DNA of 64,000 bases, taken from the NCBI GenBank assembly GCA_002727195.1, contig PBWH01000006.1:381018-445017 (forward strand), read 5' to 3'. This document shows positions 42,220 through 50,630 of the stretch, piece after piece. Under the pieces are notes generated by a model that saw only the letters and a list, made by a program, of their open reading frames with translations, did not search any database and had not been told where the DNA came from. Made by a program: the position numbers and the translations under genes. Positions within the stretch are counted from its first letter, which is position 1, and each line of letters opens with the position of its first letter. The DNA comes from Gemmatimonadota bacterium. Lineage in GTDB: Bacteria > Latescibacterota > UBA2968.

Positions 42220-44172
42220 GTGGCGATTGCTAGTTCTCCATCGGTAGAGCCCGCTGTAGCGAGAGACGAAGCATTGACCATACGTGGTGTGGTACTGGGC
42301 ATCCTTTCGATTGGGGGGATGGCGCTTTGGATCACGCATCACGGTGGGGCGCTGATCAAGAGTTACCTGCCTGTGGCGATCATGGTGCCGTTCCTGATGT
42401 GGGTGGTCGGGAACTGCTTCCTGAAGATGGTCGCCCCTCGCTGGGCCCTTCGGCGTATCGAACTGCTCACGATTCTGTCGATGATGTGGATCATCGGCAA
42501 TCTGCCCGCCATCGGGTGGGCGCAGTACAACGTCAGCTCCACTGTTGGCGTTTCCTTCCTGGCTTCTCCTGAAAACCGTCTTGACGACTTTGTCGTTCCC
42601 GTCCTTCCGAAGTGGCTCTTCCTGGATGCATCTGGCCCGGAGATACAGCGGGGCTTCTCGGGTGTCGAGTCCCATCGCGAGATTCCCTGGCTGAACTGGC
42701 TTCGGCCGCAGTTCTGGTGGCTGGTTGGTTCGCTTCCCGTGATCATGGCCGCATACTTCGCTTCGATCATCCTGTTTCGTCAGTGGGATCAGAACGAGCG
42801 GCTGGTTTTTCCGCTTTCTGCGTTCCCGGTAGCGCTGGTCGAAGAGAACGAAGGAAGCGCGTTCCCAAGGATCTTCTCTGAGCGGATGTTCTGGCTGGGG
42901 TTCGCGTTTGTGGGCGGGATCTATGTCTGGAACTTTATCGGCTACTGGTGGGATGACTTCCCCAGTGTCACCCTGTTCGGGTCAGCCCGGTCGAAAGCAC
43001 TCGAACTAGGTAAGTACTACCGTCCGTACTACTTCCGTGTACAGCCCATGATCATGGGGCTGGCCTTCCTGTGTCCGACAGACATTCTGTTCAGCTTCGC
43101 CTTTTACAACGTGTTTGACATTTACAGAGAGGGTCTGATGAACCGGTTCGGGTTCTCGCTCGGGATTCGTGGGCAGGCAGCCGGGGGTAAGGAGCTGACG
43201 ATGCTCGAGGCGCATGGCGTGTTGGTGATGCTCGTGGGCTGGTCGCTCTGGATCGCACGCGCTCACATCCGAGACACGTGGCGGAAGGCCGTATCGGGTC
43301 GGGATGACGACGGCGTGCCGATTCGTTATCGGACGGCGTGGTTTGGGATAGCCATGTCAGGACTGATCTTTGTTGGCTGGTGTCTATCGGCGGGTCTTAC
43401 GCTTCCAGCGACTTTGATCCAGATGGTGCTGATGTTTATCGCCTTTTTCGGGGTGTCCAAGTTCGCAGCCCAAACCGGGTTCACGTTTCTGAATTCACCC
43501 GGGCGGAAGGGAGGCGACGTTATACTCTCCCTCGCCGGGACGAAAAACCTCTCTCCCTCGTCCACTGCGATGTTGACGCTGATGAATCGACATACGTTTC
43601 TCGGCCAGGCACGGCGTATGTCCGCCTGTCCATCGATTCCACATTTCTTCAGAATGATCGGCAACGGGTTTCAGCGCCGTACTCTGGTGGCATCGGCTCT
43701 ACCCCTGGCCTATATCCTCGGTTTCTTTGTCACCTCGTGGATTTTCATCTACGTCTTCTATTTGGAAGGTGGTCTGAACGGCAGATTCGCTGGCCTGGAT
43801 GTGAGCTACCTCGTTCGCCGTGTCCCTCTGATCGCAGAGGAACGGATTACGCACTTCGACTACCTGAAGGTCTGGGCATGGATCTGGGGGATCGGTCTTG
43901 GAGGCCTGCTCGTTTACCTTCGTGCGCGCTTCACGTGGTGGCCGCTCCATCCTGCCGCGTTCGCTTTCCCGACAAGCTACTATGGTTTTTCGATCTTTCT
44001 CGTATGGGTGGCGAAGGCGGTGATCATTCGGTTCTGGGGCGTACTCGGCTATCGCAAGGCCATACCGTTCGCGTTCGGGATGGTGACGGGGTATCTGTTC
44101 GGTGTAGGCGCGGATAGTGTTATTGATTCGGTGTTCTTTCCTGATGGTGGGCACTGGGTTCATGGATGGTAG
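42220..44172 (+). CDS. Large polytopic membrane protein (OPT-like, DUF6785/DUF6784 type)
   Basis: 650 residues from GTG 42220, with AAGGAG eight nt upstream. Many hydrophobic helices are visible, about 12-14, for example residues 24-42, 50-68, 80-98, 172-196, 226-244, 338-354, 382-430, 500-525, 565-585 and 595-650. Soluble loops contain repeated Trp/Pro motifs (PWLNWLRPQFWWLVGS, YYRPYYFRVQPM). In pattern it resembles the DUF6784/DUF6785 pair related to oligopeptide transporters, found in Planctomycetes-like bacteria; this assignment is from memory of the family. It is the only transporter candidate in the window, so it could import the compounds used by the surrounding enzymes. Confidence 0.7.
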   Translation: MAIASSPSVEPAVARDEALTIRGVVLGILSIGGMALWITHHGGALIKSYLPVAIMVPFLMWVVGNCFLKMVAPRWALRRIELLTILSMMWIIGNLPAIGWAQYNVSSTVGVSFLASPENRLDDFVVPVLPKWLFLDASGPEIQRGFSGVESHREIPWLNWLRPQFWWLVGSLPVIMAAYFASIILFRQWDQNERLVFPLSAFPVALVEENEGSAFPRIFSERMFWLGFAFVGGIYVWNFIGYWWDDFPSVTLFGSARSKALELGKYYRPYYFRVQPMIMGLAFLCPTDILFSFAFYNVFDIYREGLMNRFGFSLGIRGQAAGGKELTMLEAHGVLVMLVGWSLWIARAHIRDTWRKAVSGRDDDGVPIRYRTAWFGIAMSGLIFVGWCLSAGLTLPATLIQMVLMFIAFFGVSKFAAQTGFTFLNSPGRKGGDVILSLAGTKNLSPSSTAMLTLMNRHTFLGQARRMSACPSIPHFFRMIGNGFQRRTLVASALPLAYILGFFVTSWIFIYVFYLEGGLNGRFAGLDVSYLVRRVPLIAEERITHFDYLKVWAWIWGIGLGGLLVYLRARFTWWPLHPAAFAFPTSYYGFSIFLVWVAKAVIIRFWGVLGYRKAIPFAFGMVTGYLFGVGADSVIDSVFFPDGGHWVHGW

Positions 44173-44465
44173 CCGCGCCCGTTCCACCCTTCCAGGAAAG
44201 GCGCACGCCTTCGCTGCGCGAAGGCTCGGGGCAGGGGGTAAGGGAGAGCGCAGGCGCAGCTAGCCCCTGCCTGAGGGAACCATCAGCGCTGGCCGCATAG
44301 CTTTAGAGATCAACGATGCCGAATGTACTGGTTGCGCCTCTTTCGCGCCCCAAGCGGTTCTCTGAAGACATGATATCGCCGCCCAAACGAGATATGAGTT
44401 GTAGATTGTAGGTCTGGACGCCCGGGACCATCCTGGCGCCATCCATGGCATTCAGAGGAGACAAC
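44173..44465. other. 293-bp gap with GC-rich inverted repeats, no gene supported
   Basis: Contains GCCTTCGCTGCGCGAAGGC (a hairpin near 44207) and AGCCCCTGCCTGAGGGAACC-type repeat sequence up to about 44280. From 44316 a 31-codon frame (MPNVLVAPLS...) is open but matches nothing I know. CAGAGGAGACAAC before 44466 is the ribosome-binding site of the next gene. Confidence 0.5.
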
Positions 44466-45473
44466 ATGAGCAGTGCGGCATTCAGAGGTATCTTTACGAT
44501 CCCGGCGACCCCCTTTACTGAAGATCTCGAGATCGATTGGGAGGGGGAGCGACGTGTGCTCGATTTTTGTGTGGACTGCGGTGCACACGGGATCGTCTGG
44601 CCGGTCAATGCGAGCGGATTCCCGGTTCTGACTGATGAGGAGCGGCTGAAGGGCTTCGAAGTCGTGACGGAGCAGGTGGCGGGGCGTGCGCCCGTGATCC
44701 TCGGTGTTCAGGGGACGAGCGGGAAGCACGCGGCTAAGCTGGCGAAGCGGGCAAACGAGGTGGGCGCAGACGGCGTGATTGCGATGGCCCCCTATGTGCA
44801 GGAGATCGAGGACGAGGATACGCTGGTCGACTACTACCAGGCCATCGATCGAGAGGTGGACATTCCCATCTTCATCCAAAACCACGCCAGGGGAAGCGTC
44901 CTCACCGTGGACACGATGATCCGCATTCTGAACGAGGTGGAGCACGTCGAGTATGTGAAGGAAGAGACGTTCCCGGTCACACACGTGATAACCAAGCTGA
45001 TCGAACGGGGTGGGGAGAAGCTAAAGGGTGTGTTCGGCGGGGCGGGCGGGCGATACCTGCTCCAGGAGCATCCACGGGGATGCGCTGGCCAGATGCCCGG
45101 TTGCCATATCACTGACGTACTCGTGAAATTCTGGAATGCGCTGGATTCAGGCGATCGCGTGGAGGCGAAACGGCTCTACGGGCTGATCGCTCCGCTGTTT
45201 GCGCTCGAAACGTTGAAGGGATCGAGCTATCCCGAGGTGCTGAGGCGTCGAGGCGTGATCGACAACGTTTACAGCCGGCTGACCAAGACGTTTCCGCTGA
45301 TGGATGAACACGATCATCTGGCGATCGACGATGCGCTGCGTGATCTGGAACCCGAGTTCACCTGGTCGGGTGGGCCGCTGAAGTTTGGTGGGCCAGAAGG
45401 AGCGTCCGTGAGTGGGAAGCAGGTGGGCAGTCAGGGGAGCGGTGGGGTGGATACGTTTGATCGGGTGGGGTAG
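44466..45473 (+). CDS. DapA/NAL-family aldolase or dehydratase lacking the catalytic tyrosine
   Basis: 335 residues from ATG 44466 (GAGGAGA upstream). TIM-barrel class I aldolase family: GIFTIPATPFTEDLEID at the start, GIVWPVNASGFPVLTDEER (the substrate-carboxylate loop), and the Schiff-base lysine Lys165 in EYVKEET. Where DapA and NanA have a Tyr (ILYNVP), this protein reads IFIQNHARG, so proton transfer must differ. A long C-terminal tail (about 290-335) is glycine/serine rich. Family reactions include cleavage of 2-keto-3-deoxy acids and dehydration of keto-deoxy-glucarate, fitting the sugar-acid dehydratases here. First gene of the 44.5-50.1 kb set. Confidence 0.88.
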   Translation: MSSAAFRGIFTIPATPFTEDLEIDWEGERRVLDFCVDCGAHGIVWPVNASGFPVLTDEERLKGFEVVTEQVAGRAPVILGVQGTSGKHAAKLAKRANEVGADGVIAMAPYVQEIEDEDTLVDYYQAIDREVDIPIFIQNHARGSVLTVDTMIRILNEVEHVEYVKEETFPVTHVITKLIERGGEKLKGVFGGAGGRYLLQEHPRGCAGQMPGCHITDVLVKFWNALDSGDRVEAKRLYGLIAPLFALETLKGSSYPEVLRRRGVIDNVYSRLTKTFPLMDEHDHLAIDDALRDLEPEFTWSGGPLKFGGPEGASVSGKQVGSQGSGGVDTFDRVG

Positions 45474-45478
45474 AGGAT

Positions 45479-45518
45479 CGAGAAACGAGAAACGAGAAAC
45501 GGGAAACGAGAAACGAAA
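45479..45518. repeat. 7-bp tandem repeat (CGAGAAA), about 5 units
   Basis: CGAGAAACGAGAAACGAGAA continues as CGGGAAACGAGAAACGAAAG. It sits in the 116-bp gap after the aldolase gene. A looser relative (AATCGAGAATCGAAAAACG) is near 50578-50615. Confidence 0.8.
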
Positions 45519-45589
45519 GTCGAAGGTCAGAAGCAGAAGGCCAACGAGGGTAGCCGGTTAATGCGCGCTAGGATTGGAGATTTGGCCAC

Positions 45590-46858
45590 GTGAAGGCGTG
45601 GAGGGAAGTGCTGTTGAGTCGTTCGGGCGGGGATCGGGCGACTGGGTACGCGATGAATAACAAGATCGTGAGCCTGCCTGAAGGCCTCCTATGTACGTGG
45701 TTGGATTTCGAGCGGCGGAACCGGTGGGCCCTTGTGGATTCCTGCTCTGGTGAGATCACTCGAGAAGGGTCGATCGGGACGCCGGGGGTGGACAACCATT
45801 GTGGTGCGGCGATGGTCCGATCCGGTGATGATGTTCACGCGCTCATCGGGGGGCATCATGGTCCCCTGGAGCACCATCGGCTAAATCGCGACGCCTGGCG
45901 ATGGGAAGTGGAGGCTACGCCAGGAGAATCGGCGACGTATCCTTGCGCGACCGCTGATCCGTCTGGCGTTGTCCACGTCTTCTACCGGTGTGGCGGTCAG
46001 GAACACTGGACACTGAACTATGTGCGGCGGCTGAAGACCGGGCGGTGGTGCACGTCGGTCGTTCTACTGCGTGCACATAAGCCTTGCTATGTCTACTGGA
46101 CGAACGGGGCCGTGTGCGATTCGGATGGACGGATTCACCTCGTCTTTGGAAACCCTCAGGTCAGGGCTGACGGTGCTATCCACTATGGCGCGTCTCACAT
46201 TCAGTCAGTCGATGGCGGCCGTACATGGATGACCTCGTGCGGCAATCCGCTGCCTGATCCCACGATTCCCGCCGAAGCCATCCCCCTGATGGATCCCGCA
46301 GACGCGGAAGATCGGCTTCAGCCACTCGACCACGCCCGGCAGTTTGGAGCTCCTGGGCCCGAGAACTACAACTACCAGCAGATGAACCTGTCTAATCCGG
46401 TCGTGGATGCGGATGGTTCTCTGCACGTCGTGCTTCACAACAACCGGACTGGAACGGCCTCGTTGTGCTCGCTCGCTGAGGGTGTTTGGGCGTCAAGGTA
46501 CATCGATGCTGGACTGGGCGAAGGCGAACGGGTTCACCCACAATCGTCGCTTGCAGTAGGGTCGGACGGGAAGCTTAAGGCTTGTCTGATGATTGAACCG
46601 ACCGATCGGTGCGTCTGGGGGCCGAACGGAACGTATCTTCAGTGTGTCCGCTTTGCGGATATCGATGAGGCGGCGACCATCGCGAATCCAGTGGCCAACG
46701 TCGCTCATTGGCTTCCCGCCTTTTCACATGCTCAGGTCACCACGGATTCGCATGCGACCGCGATGCTCAGCACGAGAGGGTGCAACGCCGGTGGATTCAG
46801 GAACAACCAGAACGTCCTTAAGACCGAGGTGCTCCTCCACCTCGATGATCGCGAGTAG
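45590..46858 (+). CDS. BNR-repeat beta-propeller protein (PF15892-like)
   Basis: 422 residues from GTG 45590. It has the pattern of the BNR_4 family: GYAMNNKIVSLPEGLLCTWL, DNHCGAAMVRSGDDVHALIG (conserved D-N-H-x-G-P/A), GHHGPLEHHRL, TYPCATADPSGVVHVFYR and HPQSSLAVGSDGKLKA. The repeated four-strand blades indicate a seven-bladed propeller. Known relatives are polysaccharide lyases or glycosidases that act on sulfated or uronate glycans. No signal peptide. It is followed 14 bp later by a second propeller protein. Catalytic residues not identified with certainty. Confidence 0.8.
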   Translation: MKAWREVLLSRSGGDRATGYAMNNKIVSLPEGLLCTWLDFERRNRWALVDSCSGEITREGSIGTPGVDNHCGAAMVRSGDDVHALIGGHHGPLEHHRLNRDAWRWEVEATPGESATYPCATADPSGVVHVFYRCGGQEHWTLNYVRRLKTGRWCTSVVLLRAHKPCYVYWTNGAVCDSDGRIHLVFGNPQVRADGAIHYGASHIQSVDGGRTWMTSCGNPLPDPTIPAEAIPLMDPADAEDRLQPLDHARQFGAPGPENYNYQQMNLSNPVVDADGSLHVVLHNNRTGTASLCSLAEGVWASRYIDAGLGEGERVHPQSSLAVGSDGKLKACLMIEPTDRCVWGPNGTYLQCVRFADIDEAATIANPVANVAHWLPAFSHAQVTTDSHATAMLSTRGCNAGGFRNNQNVLKTEVLLHLDDRE

Positions 46859-46872
46859 ACGAACCCAAACCA

Positions 46873-48099
46873 ATGCCTGATCCAAAGAACATCGAGAATG
46901 GCCTCGAAATTCCGTCCGAAGGCTACTGCGACCAACCCTACGTGGTGAAACTCACCGACGGCGATTGGCTCTGCCTGATGACCACGGGAACCGGGAAGGA
47001 AGGCGATTCGGGCCAGCACATCGTGGCCACGCGCACGGACGACCGAGGGCAGACCTGGTCGGAGTTGGTCGACATCGAGCCCGCTGATGGACCAGAAGCC
47101 TCGTGGGTGATGCCGTTGATCACTCCGTCTGGACGGGTGTATGCGTTCTACACCTACAACGCCGCGAACGTGCGCGAGGTGATTGCTGACACGGATGTGT
47201 ATTCGGAAGGCAAGACGAGTCGCGTGGACACCCTCGGCGAATAATCGTTCAAGTATTCAGACGACGGCGGCCTCACTTGGTCGGAACGCCATACGATTCC
47301 CGTTCGCGAGATGGAGATCGACCGGCGGAACCCGTATGGTAGTGATGTACGTTTTTTCTGGGGTGTCGGTAAACCGATGACGCACGGCGGCATCGCATAC
47401 TTCGGGTTCGCCAAGGTAGGACGGTTCGGGCACGGTTTTATGGCTGAGTCCGAAGGGTGCTTCATGCGGTCTGACAACATCCTGACCGAAAGCGACCCCT
47501 CACGGATCAACTGGGAGACCTTGCCCGAGGGAGATCATGGTCTTCGGTCACCTGAGGGGCCCGTGGCGGACGAGGCCAACCTGACTGCTCTCAGTGACGG
47601 ATCCCTGTTCTGCACCTACCGCACGATCGCCGGGCATCCGTGTCACGCGTACTCACGTGACGGAGGTCGGTCCTGGACGTCAGCAGCCTTCATGACCTAT
47701 GGGCCGGGGGAGCGTCTCGTCGCACACCCGAGGGCAGCTAACTTTGTCCGAAGGCTGAACGAGGGACGTCACGCCGGGAAATTCGTCTACTGGTTCCACA
47801 ACAACAACGCGAAGTGGTATAACCACGGCGACGCGGCAGGCAGCAGGAACCCGGCCTGGCTCGTGGGTGGGGTTGAAGAGGACGGGCCGGATGGGAAGGT
47901 GATCCGTTGGGGGAACCCTCACGTTGTCCTCTACTCAGAGGATCTGCACACCGGGATCAGTTATCCAGACTTTGTCGAAGAGGGGGAAGATCTCTACATC
48001 ACCGAAACGCAGAAGAGTGTGGCTCGTGTGCATATAGTTGACCCGGACCTGGTAGACAGCCTCTTCCTACCGCAGAACCCTCCCAACGGATCCGTTTAG
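46873..48099 (+). pseudogene. Sialidase-like propeller gene interrupted by an in-frame TAA
   Basis: ATG 46873 starts a sialidase-family propeller: DQPYVVKLTDGDWLCLMTTG, RTDDRGQTWSE (Asp box), then TAA at 47242-47244 (codon 124). The same frame resumes as SFKYSDDGGLTWSE (second Asp box), then GRFGHGFMAESEGC, VADEANLTALSDGSLFCTYR, YSRDGGRSWTS (third Asp box), ending at 48099. Because both sides are homologous and in frame, one substitution (for example TAT or TAC to TAA) is enough. Downstream segment alone lacks the first blade. The next gene starts directly after the stop. Alternatively this is a base-call error. Confidence 0.85.
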
Positions 48100-49011
48100 A
48101 TGAGAGTTGCACTGAAAGACAAGCGCTGGATGATCGATGGCAAGGTCACTTATGCCGGAACACCCGCCGAAGGTTTGCTGATGAACGTGCGGGTGGTGAA
48201 CTGTACGTTCGAAGACCGGAACCGGACGGATTTCGATCCTGATGCGAATACAGACCGCTTTATCGAGGCGATCCCAGACTACCGCTCCCACGGCATCAGG
48301 GCATTTACGCTCTGTCTTCAAGGCGGGATGCCTGGATACGAGGGGGCTTTAAACTCCGCGTATGAAGCCGACGGATCCCTTCGGCCTGGTTACCTGGAGC
48401 GTGTTGAGCGCGTGATTCGGGCGTGCGACGACTCGGGTATCGCCGTGATCCTGGGATGTTTCTACCAGCGGCAGGATCAGGTTATGAATGATGCGGCAGC
48501 CGTGGAAAAGGCGGCGATCAACACAGTAACGTGGGTTAGGGAACGTGGGTTCGAGAATGTGGTGATCGAGGTGGCAAACGAGCACGCCCATCGCGGGTTC
48601 ACGCACGAGATCATTCGGCGGCCGGAGCCGCACACAGAGCTGGTCGGGAAAGTGAAGACGGCGAATTCGGATTTGATCGTCTCCACGAGCGGGATGGGAA
48701 GCGGGCGGATGGCCGAGGTTGTCGCAGAAGCTGTTGACTTCATCATCATCCATTTCAACAACACCGATATGGCCGACGTGCCCGATCGTATCGAAGCGAT
48801 GAAGGGTTTCGGTAAGGCTGTTCTCTGCAACGAGGACACGAAGGTCGGCAAAAGAGGTGCGGAGGTCGCCTCGCTGTGCGTAGAGCACGGATGCTCGTGG
48901 GGATTGATGCACAGCGACGTCAACCAGTATGAGCCGTTCGAGTTCAGAGGGGCTGAGGACGACCCGATTACCTACGACCGATTGAAAGCCCTAACCACCA
49001 CAGGAGCGTAA
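48100..49011 (+). CDS. Clan GH-A glycoside hydrolase (GH5-like), cytoplasmic
   Basis: 303 residues beginning immediately after the previous stop. TIM barrel with the clan GH-A acid/base in VIEVANEH (Glu161 after Asn160) and a nucleophile Glu245 in VLCNED. FTLCLQGGMPGYEG and AVILGCFYQRQDQ are barrel-strand landmarks. The size is small for the clan (usual 300-400). No signal peptide. Retaining beta-glycosidase activity such as a mannosidase, glucanase or uronidase is expected; the substrate is inferred to be an imported oligosaccharide related to the propeller proteins upstream. Confidence 0.82.
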   Translation: MRVALKDKRWMIDGKVTYAGTPAEGLLMNVRVVNCTFEDRNRTDFDPDANTDRFIEAIPDYRSHGIRAFTLCLQGGMPGYEGALNSAYEADGSLRPGYLERVERVIRACDDSGIAVILGCFYQRQDQVMNDAAAVEKAAINTVTWVRERGFENVVIEVANEHAHRGFTHEIIRRPEPHTELVGKVKTANSDLIVSTSGMGSGRMAEVVAEAVDFIIIHFNNTDMADVPDRIEAMKGFGKAVLCNEDTKVGKRGAEVASLCVEHGCSWGLMHSDVNQYEPFEFRGAEDDPITYDRLKALTTTGA

Positions 49012-49013
49012 CG

Positions 49014-50108
49014 ATGTCCGAAGTGTATTGGCCCGGTCCGGTGGCGGACTGGAAACGGCTGTCACCCTCCGAGGCAGGATTCGATGGTGACGGTCTGGCC
49101 GCCGCAATCAAGTATGCGGAGGATCCGGCGCAAGCAGGCAGCCCTCCAGACCTGGGCACGCACCTTGTTCAGCAGAACACGAAGACCCACGACGACGGGG
49201 TGTTGCTCGGACCGACACAGTTCAGGGGACCCGCCACAGGGGTCATCCTGCGGAACGGCTATCTTGTGGCTGAGTGGGGCGACCCCCATCGAGTGGACAT
49301 GACGTTCAGCATCTCGAAGAGCTTTCTTTCCACGTGTGCAGGACTGGCGTTCGACCGGGGTCTGATCGAGGATCTGGACGAGCCTGTGAGGGCGAAGGTG
49401 GGCGATGGGGGCTATGACTCCGATCACAATGGGCAGATCACGTGGGACCATTCGCTTCGACAGATCAGCGAATGGGACGGGACGCTGTTCGACAAGCACC
49501 ACTCGGCTGGTAATCCCGATGACGAGCGAATCGACCCGGTCACGCCGGGCACGCGTTATGAGTACAACGATGTCCGGGTGAATCGATTTGCCTTGTCGCT
49601 CCTGCGTGTGTGGAAGCGACCCCTTCCCGACTTGCTGCGGGAAGAGATCATGGATCCGATCGGGGCGTCAGACTCGTGGCATTGGCACGGATACGCGAAC
49701 TCGTGGGTGGAGGTCGAGGGGCAGCGGGTTCAGTCGGTGAGTGGAGGCGGACACTGGGGGGGCGGGATGTGGATCAGCGCGTACGATCAGGCCCGCTTCG
49801 GGCTGTTCAGCCTCGGGAAAGGTGTATGGGATGGAAAACAACTCCTCTCACCCGAGTGGATCAGGCTGGCTACGACGCCAACAGAGTTGAGGACGACATA
49901 CGGTTTTATGAACTGGTTCCTCAACACCGATCGTGAACTCGTCCCGAGTGCTCCAGCCTCGTGCTTCTACCACGGTGGAGCCGGAACCAACCGAATCATG
50001 GGGATCCCAGAGCTGGATCTGGTCGTTGTTTCTCGCTGGATCGACGGAGAAGCCTACGACGGCTTTGTGTCGAAAATTTTGGACTCGATTGTGGAAATAT
50101 GGCGGTAA
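49014..50108 (+). CDS. Serine hydrolase, beta-lactamase (class C-like) family
   Basis: 364 residues, two bases after the previous stop. S-x-x-K motif SISK (Ser99, Lys102), Y-x-N-like motif YND (Tyr184, Asn185, Asp186), and a third motif HGGAGTNR near 325 (for the H/K-T/S-G box). The N-terminal GPVADWKRLSPSEAGFDG is typical of cytoplasmic or lipid-anchored esterase-type members. No signal peptide. Such proteins include esterases and transesterases acting on acylated sugars, not antibiotic resistance. A paralogue is at 57342-58523. It ends the set that begins at 44466. Confidence 0.88.
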   Translation: MSEVYWPGPVADWKRLSPSEAGFDGDGLAAAIKYAEDPAQAGSPPDLGTHLVQQNTKTHDDGVLLGPTQFRGPATGVILRNGYLVAEWGDPHRVDMTFSISKSFLSTCAGLAFDRGLIEDLDEPVRAKVGDGGYDSDHNGQITWDHSLRQISEWDGTLFDKHHSAGNPDDERIDPVTPGTRYEYNDVRVNRFALSLLRVWKRPLPDLLREEIMDPIGASDSWHWHGYANSWVEVEGQRVQSVSGGGHWGGGMWISAYDQARFGLFSLGKGVWDGKQLLSPEWIRLATTPTELRTTYGFMNWFLNTDRELVPSAPASCFYHGGAGTNRIMGIPELDLVVVSRWIDGEAYDGFVSKILDSIVEIWR

Positions 50109-50251
50109 TTATATGAAAAACAGTAAGATATACTTTCTAGGCAATTGGTGGGCAAAACATGGGCATATCTCTTGCGCTTGATAGACTCAGGCGAGTTCGA
50201 AATCAACATCGCCGGTCATATCGCCGGGCGCACACCACCAAGGAGGTTGTC

Positions 50252-50461
50252 ATGTTTCGTCGTTCACTCCACGTCGTCCCGGGCGATGTGCGGGCAGCCG
50301 ATGTTGTGAATCTCCAGACGGCGTCAACCGTTCAGGGGACGACGATCGATATCAGCGTGAATGGCGGTGGCGTGATGGTGGATGAGGCCAACGTCGTTCA
50401 GACGGACATCGTGACGTCGAACGGCGTGATCCACGTGATCGACAGCGTGATTCTTCCGTAA
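50252..50461 (+). pseudogene. C-terminal half of a FAS1 (fasciclin) domain
   Basis: ATG 50252 with AAGGAGG nine nt upstream gives 69 residues: [20 protein letters not shown] and the end [15 protein letters not shown], which match the H2 box and terminal strand of FAS1 domains. The first half of the domain (strands with the H1 box) and any secretion signal are missing. Upstream 50109-50250 is AT-richer and unrelated. It may still be translated, since the ribosome-binding site is good, but a half FAS1 domain should not fold normally. Truncated gene or recombination product. Confidence 0.78.
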
Positions 50462-50490
50462 TCCCTCTCCTTGAGAGGGTAGATGAGTGA

Positions 50491-50521
50491 AAGGGCTCGG
50501 CCAGTGTGGTCGGGCCCTTTT
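50491..50521 (+). terminator. Rho-independent terminator
   Basis: AAGGGCTCGGCC-AGTGT-GGTCGGGCCCTT forms a 12-bp stem with two G-U pairs, followed by a short T-run. It lies 30 bp after the FAS1 fragment stop on the plus strand. It marks the end of the transcript from 50252 or from the 44466 set. Confidence 0.85.
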
Positions 50522-50630
50522 GCCGTGTACGGTGCTTGACACGGTATTCAAGGCTGCGTTGACTAGGATCGAGGATTGGAAATCGAGAATCGAAAAACGT
50601 AAATCGTGAATCGAGGAGAAGACCTGGGCA

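Noticed and set aside
44316-44411. Short frame starting MPNVLVAPLS in the gap before the DapA-like gene
   Set aside because: Only about 31 codons, no ribosome-binding site and no known match; the gap is otherwise repeat sequence.
45479-45518. Tandem CGAGAAA units considered as a possible CRISPR or origin iteron array
   Set aside because: Units are 7 bp with no spacers, number about five and lie in a small gap without replication genes; a simple-sequence repeat explains it.
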